Source: Micromonospora costi
GTDB taxonomy: Bacteria; Actinomycetota; Actinomycetes; Mycobacteriales; Micromonosporaceae
NCBI RefSeq assembly: GCF_003626655.1
Contig: NZ_RBAN01000001.1
Span: forward strand, 1,426,001 to 1,490,000
DNA: 64,000 bases
Direction of reading: 5' to 3'
The notes under the pieces: model-generated
What the model was told of the DNA's origin: nothing
The model's input: the letters and a program-made list of their open reading frames with translations, nothing else
The model's database searches: none
In this document: in pieces, positions 55,279 to 64,000 of the stretch
Layout: every line of letters begins with the position of its first letter
How positions within the stretch are numbered: position 1 is the first letter of the stretch
Program-made: the position numbers and the translations under genes

Positions 55279-57092
55279 TCAGAAGAGGAAGAACGGAGCG
55301 GACGGGTTGCCGGGGCGGACGCCCGTCGGCGGCGGCGTCACGTCGAGCACCTGGTCCCGGGAGATCCGGTCGACCGGACCGCTGCGGTAGGACACCCCGT
55401 TGGCCTCGTACATGAAGGCGCCGGAGGGCAGCTTCGTGGTCGGGTTGGTGGGGTACGCGGCCAGGTGCGTCACCTTGGCGCCCGTGTCGTCCTCCAGCGG
55501 GGTCTGCAGCGCGCCGTCCACGCTGACCTCGTAGATCGCCGGCCGGCCGGCGGACCCGGCCACGATCAGCCGCTCCTCGTCGCCCCAGTCGACGGCCGTG
55601 GGGTTGGTCAGCGAGGTGGTCACCCGCCGGGGCGGCCCGATGGACACCGCGCCGCCGTCCAGGTTCACGGCGGCCACGTAGAGCACCCCGCCCGCGATCA
55701 GCGCGACCCGCTGCCCGTCCAGCGAGGCGGCGACCGCGGTCACCGCGCCGGAGGGCAGGTTGGGCACGATCTGGGACATGCGGGCGCTCTGGTCGAAGCG
55801 GTAGAGCCGCCCGTCGGCCACCACGAGGCCCTGCGGCTGGTGCGGATCGGTGGCCCGCAGCCATACCGGGCGGCCGATCGTCGTGTGCTCCGGCCCGTCG
55901 GCGAAGACGGTCACCGGGTCCTGCCCGGTGCCCACGGTCAGCCGCTGCCGCCCCTCGCCCGAGGTCACCACCAGCGCGGCGAGGATCTGGTTGCCGTCAC
56001 CGGCCCGGGTCAGGCCCGCGGACACCACCTTCCGGTTCGCGTCGGCGGTCAGCGGCACGGTGCCGCTGGGCTCACCGGCGAAGTCGAGCGGGTGGATGCT
56101 GTCCTCGTACACGCAGTACCGGCGTGGCCCCTCCCGCAGGCGGTAGAGCGGCCATTCCGACCGCCGCTCGCCCAGGTCCTTCACCACTGCCGAGTTGTTG
56201 CGCACCTTCAGCTCGAGCTGCCCCTCCAGCTCCGGCAACGACCAGGCGATCTGCGTGACGAGCTGGTCGGCCCGGGCCCGGTCGTCGCCGGACATGTCGA
56301 GGTTGACCTCCCAGTGACCGCTGCCACCGGTGGCGTTGTTGATCAGCTCGGTGCGGTCGGGCAGGCCCACCACACCCGGCCGCAGCCAGTCGGACGGGCC
56401 GGCGACCAGCCACTTCACGACCTCGTTGAGGCGCCGCTCGTCGGGCACGGTGAGCGGGAGGTAGCGCTGGTCGGGCACCAGCCGCGTCCGGTCCGAGTTC
56501 CAGAAGTAGATCGACTGGCTCTCGTAGTAGTCCCGCAGCGCGGTGTCGGTGAGCAGCAGCGCGTTCGGCGGGTCGATCACGAAGAACCCCGCCCCGTCGT
56601 CCGTCGAGCCGGCCGGGGACGCGCTGCGCAGGCCGAACTCGTACTGCTTCTCCGTGGAGACCGGCGGGACGAGCTTCCCGTCGGCGCGGAGGACGCCGAC
56701 CTGCTCGACCTTGATGGTGACCTTGGTGCTGTCGATGTCGGGAGTGATCACCGGCTTGTCGGTCAACCGGACGACGGTGAGTTCGACCTCGCTGCCCTGC
56801 TTCTCCTGGAGGCGGTGCTTGTCCTCCTGGGCGATGAACTGCTTCACGCGGTAGTACGCCCGGTCCGGTTCGCCGGCCGCCGCGGAGAGGAAGTTGCGGA
56901 CGAACTCCGCCGGGTCCGCGCCGCTCATCGTGCGGGTGGGCGGCTCCTTCCGCCACGCGTTGACCGCGCCGGACTCGGTCGCCGGCTCCCGGCGTCCGTC
57001 GACGCGCACCTCCGAGCGCTCCGGGATGCCACATCCGGAGAAGCCGCCGACCGCGAGGGCGCCGCAGAGCGCGCCGGCCACGAGACGGGACC

Positions 57093-57096
<4 letters not shown>
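55279..57096 (-). CDS. lpqB: Lipoprotein LpqB of the MtrAB system
   Basis: 605 residues. The signal peptide ends in lipobox GFSGC. A GerMN domain lies at ~190-310 ('FWNSDRTRLVPDQRYLPL', 'LPELEGQLELKVRNN'), and the C-terminal half forms a beta-propeller-like domain. LpqB binds the extracellular part of MtrB and tunes its signalling for cell-wall homeostasis. Its GTG overlaps the mtrB stop (GTGA). Confidence 0.95.
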
Positions 57097-58856
<1,760 letters not shown>

Positions 58857-58869
58857 AGTGCGCCCCAGG

Positions 58870-59559
58870 CTATCCGGTGCCCGCCTTGTAGCCCACGCCC
58901 CGAACCGTGAGGATGATTTCCGGCCGCTCCGGATCCGGCTCGATCTTGGCGCGCAGCCGCTGCACGTGCACGTTCACCAGCCGGGTGTCGGCCGCGTGCC
59001 GGTAGCCCCAGACCTGCTCCAGCAGCACCTCCCGGGTGAAGACCTGACGCGGCTTGCGGGCGAGCGCGACCAGCAGGTCGAACTCCAGCGGCGTCAGCTT
59101 CACCTCCTCGCCGTTGCGGCTGACGGTGTGCGCCGGCACGTCGATGCTGATCTGGTTGCCGGGCGGGCCGATGGTGAGCATCTCCGGCGCCACGTCCTCG
59201 CCCCGGCGCAGCCGGGCCCGCATCCGGGCGACGAGTTCCTTCGGCTTGAACGGCTTCACCACGTAGTCGTCGGCGCCGGACTCCAGACCGAGCACCACGT
59301 CGACCGTGTCGCTCTTGGCGGTCAGCATGACGATCGGCACGCCGGATTCCGCCCGGATCGCCCTGGCCACGTCGATGCCGCTCATTCCGGGCAGCATGAG
59401 GTCGAGCAGGACGATGTCGGGCCGGTTGTCGCGGAACGCGGCGAGCGCGCGTTCCCCGTCGGCGACGAAGGAAGGCAGGAAGCCTTCGCTGCGCAGCACG
59501 ATGCCGAGCATCTCGGCGAGCGCGGGGTCGTCGTCGACCACCAGTACCCGGGCTCTCAT
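58870..59559 (-). CDS. mtrA: Response regulator MtrA
   Basis: 229 residues, OmpR/PhoB type. The receiver has acidic residues at 9-11, phospho-acceptor Asp53 in 'LLDLMLPGMSG' and Lys102 in 'VVKPFKP'. The C-terminal winged helix has 'LTPLEFDLLVALARKPRQVF' and 'VNVHVQRLRAKIEPDP'. It is essential in many actinobacteria and controls cell-wall and cell-cycle genes. The ATG at 59559 follows an AT-rich stretch (AAAATTAAT) without a clear ribosome site. First gene of the operon. Confidence 0.97.
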   Translation of the reverse strand: MRARVLVVDDDPALAEMLGIVLRSEGFLPSFVADGERALAAFRDNRPDIVLLDLMLPGMSGIDVARAIRAESGVPIVMLTAKSDTVDVVLGLESGADDYVVKPFKPKELVARMRARLRRGEDVAPEMLTIGPPGNQISIDVPAHTVSRNGEEVKLTPLEFDLLVALARKPRQVFTREVLLEQVWGYRHAADTRLVNVHVQRLRAKIEPDPERPEIILTVRGVGYKAGTG

Positions 59560-59770
59560 GGGATTAATTTTCCATCCCCGTTCCAATGTCGGTGGGACCG
59601 GCGTCACCCGGCACGGTACCGCCGCCGGCAAGCTTGCCACAGGGGTGCGCGCAGCCGGGCGACCGCGCGCCGGCAGCGACCTGCGGGTCCACCCGTTCGG
59701 GCCGGGCGTGTCACCATGATCCCTGCGTGCGCCGTCGCGCGCCACCGTCGTCCGTCCCCCAGGAGTACGC

Positions 59771-60613
59771 GTGCCCGAGGCCGGCCCGACCGTCGTGCTC
59801 CCGCGCCGCCCCCTCACCGTGGGCGAGCTGCTGGATTCGGCGGTCCTGCTGCTGCGCGAGCAGGCCGTGGTGCTCGTGCCGTTCGGCGCCGTACTCGCCG
59901 TGGCCGAACAGCTCCTCCTGGCGCCACTGCGGGTCGCGGCCCACGTCGAGCCCCCGGTCTGGTGGTACGCAGAGGGGCATCTGGCCGCGTACTGGCTGCT
60001 GCTGGCCGTCGGGGCGGCGACCGAGGGGCTGATCATCGCGCTGCTCGGCAACCCGGCCGCCCGCGCCGCCCGGGCCGCGCTGCTCGGCCGCTCCGCCCGG
60101 GCCGGCGAGCTGCTCCGCCCCGCCGGCGCCCGGTGGCCGGCCACCCTGCTGCTGGCGCTCGTCGCGGGCGCCGTGATGTTCACGGCGGCCCTCTGCGGGC
60201 CGGCCTGGTTCGTGGGCTTCGCGCTGCTCGGCGCCGCCATACCGGCACTCGTCGTCGACGGGACGTCTCTGCCGCGCGTGCTGCCGCGCGCCGCGGCACT
60301 GGCCGCCCGGGGCGGGCTCCGGGCCGGCCTCGTCCGGCTGCTCGGCTACGTCGGCTGGTGGATCCTCCGGGTCGGCCTGGCCACCGGGCTGATCTTCGGG
60401 CTGTCGGGGCTCGATCTCGTCCCCGCCGGGTGGGCCGTACCGGTCGCGATGGTGTCGTGGGCCGCCGTGAACATGGTCGCGTACCCGGCCCTGGCCTGCC
60501 TGGACGCCGTATTGCACCTGGAGACCCGGATGCGCGGCGAGGGGCTGGACATCCTGCTCGCCCGGGCTCGGCCGAGCACGCCCGACGGAGTCCTGCTGGC
60601 GGCGGACCGATGA
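59771..60613 (+). CDS. Polytopic membrane protein, first gene of a MoxR/DUF58 operon
   Basis: 280 residues with about six hydrophobic segments, resembling the membrane region found with glycerophosphodiester phosphodiesterases ('LTVGELLDSAVLLLREQAVVLVP'). No catalytic domain. GTG start with AGGAG. Its stop overlaps the next gene (ATGA). A role in assembling or anchoring the MoxR-associated complex is inferred from position. Confidence 0.8.
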   Translation: MPEAGPTVVLPRRPLTVGELLDSAVLLLREQAVVLVPFGAVLAVAEQLLLAPLRVAAHVEPPVWWYAEGHLAAYWLLLAVGAATEGLIIALLGNPAARAARAALLGRSARAGELLRPAGARWPATLLLALVAGAVMFTAALCGPAWFVGFALLGAAIPALVVDGTSLPRVLPRAAALAARGGLRAGLVRLLGYVGWWILRVGLATGLIFGLSGLDLVPAGWAVPVAMVSWAAVNMVAYPALACLDAVLHLETRMRGEGLDILLARARPSTPDGVLLAADR

Positions 60614-61338
60614 GCGTCAGCCGGTGGTGGACCGAGACGGTGGCCGCGCTCGGCGACCACGTCCCGCTGTCGCTGGTCGCGCTGCTGCTCGTCGCCGCCG
60701 CTCTGGTCGCCGGGCTGGCCTGGTACACGTTCCCGGCCTGGGTGCCCCGCCGCCTGCCCCGACTGCGGCTGACCCGACGGCGGCCGTTCCGGTGGCGACC
60801 GCTCCGCCTCCGCTGGCCCCGACTGCGGCTGCGCCTGCCCCGGCTGCGCCGCCGCCGGCGGTCCGACGACGGCGCTCCCGCGGCGGATCCGACGCCCGCG
60901 CCGGACGCGCCCGACCTGCCGGTCGCGCCGCTCGCCGGGCCGCTCACGCTCGCCGACCGGCTCGCGGCCGAGGGGCGCTACGCCGAGGCGATCCGGGAGC
61001 GGCTGCGCGACATGGTCGGTGAGCTGGTGGTTCGTCAGGTGGTCCCCCCGCAGCCGGGGCTGACCGTGCTCGAGGTCGGCGCGACGGTGGCCCGGAACCG
61101 GCCACCCGCCGGCCCGGCGATGGAGGCGGCCGGCGCGATCTTCTCCGAGGTCTGGTACGCGCAGCGACCCGCCTCGGCCGAGCAGGACCGGCGGATGCGG
61201 GACCTCGCCGGTGAGCTGCACCGTGTCCTCACCGCGCCGCCCGCCGTCGTGCCGCCCGCCGCCCTGCCGCCCGCCGCCCTGCCGGCGCCGGCCGGGCCGG
61301 GCGACCGGCCCGCCGCCGTACCGGAGGAGCGAGCGTGA
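60610..61338 (+). CDS. DUF4129 membrane protein with Arg/Leu-rich repeats
   Basis: 242 residues. One membrane helix (~18-40) is followed by a striking stretch of repeated 'P-R-L-R-L' and 'R-W-R-P-L-R' units (~45-85). A DUF4129-like helical domain with 'LTLADRLAAEGRYAEAIRERLRDMV' follows, then a Pro/Ala-rich tail. DUF4129 proteins are common in MoxR/DUF58 clusters; their function is unknown. ATG overlaps the previous stop and the next gene's start overlaps its own. Confidence 0.8.
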   Translation: MSVSRWWTETVAALGDHVPLSLVALLLVAAALVAGLAWYTFPAWVPRRLPRLRLTRRRPFRWRPLRLRWPRLRLRLPRLRRRRRSDDGAPAADPTPAPDAPDLPVAPLAGPLTLADRLAAEGRYAEAIRERLRDMVGELVVRQVVPPQPGLTVLEVGATVARNRPPAGPAMEAAGAIFSEVWYAQRPASAEQDRRMRDLAGELHRVLTAPPAVVPPAALPPAALPAPAGPGDRPAAVPEERA

Positions 61339-62771
61339 CCGCCGCCCCGCCCACCGCGCCCCCGACCACCGCGCGCCCGACCACGGTCCGGCCGGCCGCG
61401 TCCGTGCCCCGGCGGCGGCGACGCTGGCACCGCCTCGCCATCCCGCTCGGGCTGGCCGCCGCGCTCATCGCCACCACCCTGGTAGCCCGGGCCGTGGACC
61501 GGCCCGACCCCGCCGACGCCGGCTACCTCTCCCCCGTCGAGACCGACGCCCACGGCGGCAGCCGGCTCGCCGAGGCCCTGCGCGGCCGCGGCGTCACCGT
61601 GCAACGGGAGAGCGACCCGGCGGCCGCCCTGCGGGCCGCCCGCACCGGTTCCGCCGTCCTCTTCGTGCCGGCACCCGACCTGCTCCAGCCGGGCACTCTG
61701 GCCAGGTCGACCCGGCTGCCCACCGGGACCCGGCTGGTGCTGGTCGACCCGTCCCGGCGGGCGCTCGCCGGCGCCGGCCTGCCCCTGACCCGCGCCGACC
61801 GGCGGTGGGCCACGAAGGTGACAGCCCCCGGGTCCGACGGCCGTCCCTGCCCGTTGCCCGAACTCGGCGCGGTGCGCCAGGCCGCCGCGCGGCAGCAGCG
61901 GTACGAGTCGGATGTCCCGTCCGTCGACCTCTGCTTCGCGGCGGGGCTGGCCCGGCTGCCCGGCATGACCGAGACCGTGGTCCTGGGCGCGGACGACGCG
62001 TTCCGCAACGACCGGATCGACGAGTGGGACAACGAGGCGCTGGCCGTCGGCCTGCTGGGGGTGCACGGGCGGGTCGTCTGGCTCGACCTGGACCGCCCCG
62101 AACCACCCCCGCCGTCCCGCGAGAGCCGGCCGTCCGTGACGGGGCCCGGGTCCGACGAGCCTGGCGACGAATCGGGTGACCAGGGTGGCACCGGCGACGG
62201 CCGACCCGGCCGGCCCGGCGGCGACACGTCCGGCGGCGGGCGTCCGCAGGGCTCGGCCGACAACGGTGGCTCCGACACTCCCAACCCGCTGTGGGGCGCC
62301 TTCCCGGTCTGGTTCTGGGCCCTGCTCGTGCAGCTCGCGTTGGCGCTGCTGCTCGCCGCGCTGTGGCGGGCCCGCCGCCTCGGGCCGCCGGCGCCGGAGC
62401 CCCTGCCGGTGACCGTACGCTCCGCCGAGACCGCCCTCGGGCGGGCCCGGCTCTACCAGCGCGCCGGCGCCCGGGGCCCGGCCGGCCGGACCCTGCGGGC
62501 CGCCGCCCTCTCCCGCCTGCAGCCCTGGCTGAACCTGCCGTCCGACGCGCCGCCCGAGCGGGTGGCCGAGGCCGTCGCCGCCCGCACCGGCGACGACCCG
62601 GAGCAGGTGGAGGAGCTGCTGTACGGCGACGACCCGCCCACGGACGCGGCCCTGCTGGACCTCGCCCGGTCGCTGGACGCCGTCACGCGTACCGTCGCGG
62701 CGGCACCGCCCGAGCGCGCACGTCCCGACGGCGCACCCCGACCCGACCCCACCGAAGGAGGACCCCGGTGA
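61335..62771 (+). CDS. DUF4350 membrane protein
   Basis: 478 residues. Two membrane helices (~30-50 and ~325-345) bracket an extracellular DUF4350 domain that begins 'YLSPVETDAHGGSRLAEALRGRGVTV' and carries a Cys pair. A Gly/Ser/Asp-rich linker precedes the second helix. The cytoplasmic C-terminal part has helical 'ETALGRARLYQRAGARGPAGRTLRAAALSRL'-type sequence. The GTG start overlaps the preceding stop. The family travels with MoxR ATPases in actinobacteria. Confidence 0.85.
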   Translation: MTAAPPTAPPTTARPTTVRPAASVPRRRRRWHRLAIPLGLAAALIATTLVARAVDRPDPADAGYLSPVETDAHGGSRLAEALRGRGVTVQRESDPAAALRAARTGSAVLFVPAPDLLQPGTLARSTRLPTGTRLVLVDPSRRALAGAGLPLTRADRRWATKVTAPGSDGRPCPLPELGAVRQAAARQQRYESDVPSVDLCFAAGLARLPGMTETVVLGADDAFRNDRIDEWDNEALAVGLLGVHGRVVWLDLDRPEPPPPSRESRPSVTGPGSDEPGDESGDQGGTGDGRPGRPGGDTSGGGRPQGSADNGGSDTPNPLWGAFPVWFWALLVQLALALLLAALWRARRLGPPAPEPLPVTVRSAETALGRARLYQRAGARGPAGRTLRAAALSRLQPWLNLPSDAPPERVAEAVAARTGDDPEQVEELLYGDDPPTDAALLDLARSLDAVTRTVAAAPPERARPDGAPRPDPTEGGPR

Positions 62772-63760
62772 CCCGACCCGCCGGAACCGCCGAGCCGTCG
62801 ACCATCGGCCCCGACGACGCCCGCGCCGCCCTGCACCGGCTGCGGGCCGAGGTCGCCAAGGCGGTCGTGGGCCAGGACTCGGTGGTCAGCGGCCTGGTGA
62901 TCGCCCTGCTGTGCCGGGGCCACGTGCTGCTCGAGGGCGTACCGGGCGTCGCCAAGACGCTGCTGATCCGCACCGTGGCGACGGCGCTCGACCTCGACTC
63001 GAAGCGGGTGCAGTTCACGCCCGACCTGATGCCCGGCGACGTCACGGGCTCGCTGATCTTCGACCCGCACACCGCCGCGTTCACCTTCCGCGAGGGCCCG
63101 GTCTTCACCAACCTACTGCTCGCCGACGAGATCAACCGGACGCCGCCGAAGACCCAGTCGGCGCTGCTGGAGGTCATGGAGGAGCGGCAGGTGTCGGTCG
63201 AGGGCGGTCGCCGGCCGCTGCCCGACCCGTTCATCGTTGCCGCCACCCAGAACCCGGTCGAGTACGAGGGCACCTACCCGCTGCCCGAGGCGCAGCTGGA
63301 CCGGTTCCTGCTCAAGCTCACCGTGCCGCTGCCCAGCCGGGAGGAGGAGCTGGGGGTGCTCCGCGCGCACCACGCCGGCTTCGACCCGCGCGACCTGGCC
63401 GCGGCGGGCGTACGGCCGGTGGCCACGGCCGCCGACCTCGCGGCCGCCCGGAGCGCGGTCGGTCGGGTGCACGTGGCCGACCCGCTGCTCGGCTACCTGG
63501 TCGACCTCTGCCGGGCCACCCGCACCACCCCGGCCCTGGAACTGGGCGCCTCGCCGCGTGGCGCGACCGCGCTGCTCAACACCGCGAAGGCGTGGGCCTG
63601 GCTGGCGGGGCGGGACCACGTCGTCCCGGACGACGTGAAGGCCGTGGCCCGGCCGACGCTGCGCCACCGGTTGCGGCTGCGGCCGGAGGTCGAGCTGGAG
63701 GGCGTGGGCGTCGACGCGGTCCTGGACACGGTGCTCGCCACCGTGCCGACCCCGCGATGA
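62768..63760 (+). CDS. MoxR-family AAA+ ATPase
   Basis: 330 residues. Walker A is EGVPGVAKT (56-64), Walker B LLLADEINR (116-124), sensor 1 'FIVAATQNPVEYEGTYPLPEAQLDRF', and the C-terminal lid 'GASPRGATALLNTAKAWAWL'. MoxR ATPases act as chaperones that activate or insert cofactors in partner complexes, usually with DUF58 and vWA proteins. The GTG start overlaps the preceding stop, and its stop overlaps the DUF58 gene. Confidence 0.95.
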   Translation: MTRPAGTAEPSTIGPDDARAALHRLRAEVAKAVVGQDSVVSGLVIALLCRGHVLLEGVPGVAKTLLIRTVATALDLDSKRVQFTPDLMPGDVTGSLIFDPHTAAFTFREGPVFTNLLLADEINRTPPKTQSALLEVMEERQVSVEGGRRPLPDPFIVAATQNPVEYEGTYPLPEAQLDRFLLKLTVPLPSREEELGVLRAHHAGFDPRDLAAAGVRPVATAADLAAARSAVGRVHVADPLLGYLVDLCRATRTTPALELGASPRGATALLNTAKAWAWLAGRDHVVPDDVKAVARPTLRHRLRLRPEVELEGVGVDAVLDTVLATVPTPR

Positions 63761-64000
63761 CCTGGCGGGCGGCGCTGCTGCTGGCGGTCGGGGCGCTGAC
63801 CCTGCCGCTCTGGCCGTCGCCGTTCGTCGGTGTGCTGGTCATGACCGGCGCGGTGCTGCTCCTGGTGCTGGTGGACCGGGCTTTGGCGGTCCCCGCCGCG
63901 GCGCTCACGGCGGAGCGCGAGGGCGACCGCACGGTCCGGCTCGGCGGCACGGCCACCGTCGTGCTGCGGCTCGGCAACACCTCCGGGCGTACGCTCCGCG
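63757..64000 (+). CDS. DUF58 family protein, 3' end cut by window edge
   Basis: The first 81 residues are visible: two close hydrophobic segments ('ALLLAVGALTLPLWP' and 'VLVMTGAVLLLVLV') and then the beginning of a beta-rich domain ('LTAEREGDRTVRLGGTATVVLRLGN'). This layout and the position right after MoxR identify a DUF58 protein. The ATG overlaps the moxR stop (ATGA). The rest lies outside the window. Confidence 0.85.
   Translation, partial: MTWRAALLLAVGALTLPLWPSPFVGVLVMTGAVLLLVLVDRALAVPAAALTAEREGDRTVRLGGTATVVLRLGNTSGRTLR

Overview
The window is about 64 kb of very GC-rich actinobacterial chromosome. The best fit is the Micromonosporaceae, probably Micromonospora or a close relative. Evidence: the block mtrA-mtrB-lpqB-comF-hpf-secA and the block prfB-ftsE-ftsX-smpB-ssrA, both in actinobacterial order; a tmsA/tmsB pair for 10-methyl-branched fatty acids; mostly G/C third codon positions; many GTG starts and ATGA/GTGA stop-start overlaps. 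The genus is an inference. There is no plasmid, prophage, insertion sequence or CRISPR array. Most of it is core chromosome with some less conserved genes between.

Layout. 1-9.4 kb: a GGDEF-EAL membrane protein cut by the window edge, a secreted trypsin-fold protein with a beta-propeller tail whose whole catalytic triad is replaced, a coupled pair made of a Cas4/AddB-like iron-sulfur nuclease and an unrecognised 501-residue protein, an MFS exporter and a zinc-ribbon protein. 9.5-15.2 kb: a CHRD-domain secreted protein, an ArsR-type regulator with a two-domain SRPBCC protein, and tmsAB. 15.2-27.7 kb: small enzymes, an MFS/GlxA divergent pair, an AAA+/von Willebrand pair, a two-component system with a membrane protein, a hemerythrin, an aldo-keto reductase and a zinc-free L36. 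27.8-38.2 kb: an SDR/XRE divergent pair, membrane proteins, a kinase-like protein, tRNA-Ala(GGC), YqgE, an MTA phosphorylase-like enzyme, a benzoylformate-decarboxylase-like enzyme, a lipoprotein and a second hemerythrin-like protein.

38.4-44.8 kb is housekeeping: tmRNA, SmpB, FtsX, FtsE, RF2, a PadR-type regulator and PruA. 45.1-48.1 kb holds a membrane protein, a DUF6912 protein, an excisionase/BldC-like HTH protein and an Rv3235-family protein. 48.3-59.6 kb is the secA-hpf-comF-lpqB-mtrB-mtrA region read on the minus strand; two tandem GNAT proteins are inserted on the other strand between secA and hpf. 59.8-64 kb is a tightly overlapped plus-strand operon: membrane protein, DUF4129, DUF4350, MoxR ATPase and DUF58, the last cut by the window end.

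Functionally, SmpB and tmRNA rescue stalled ribosomes, RF2 ends translation, Hpf hibernates ribosomes and SecA drives secretion. MtrAB-LpqB is the cell-wall/cell-cycle two-component system and FtsEX controls cell-wall hydrolysis at division. The intergenic DNA is as interesting as the genes. It contains a 78-bp dispersed repeat (two close copies and one expanded copy), long inverted repeats with GATC-N-TGCA arms (two close copies and one relative), and two places where a gene's 3' end with its stop codon has been tandemly duplicated. The best candidate for an undescribed system is the nuclease pair at 4792-7394.
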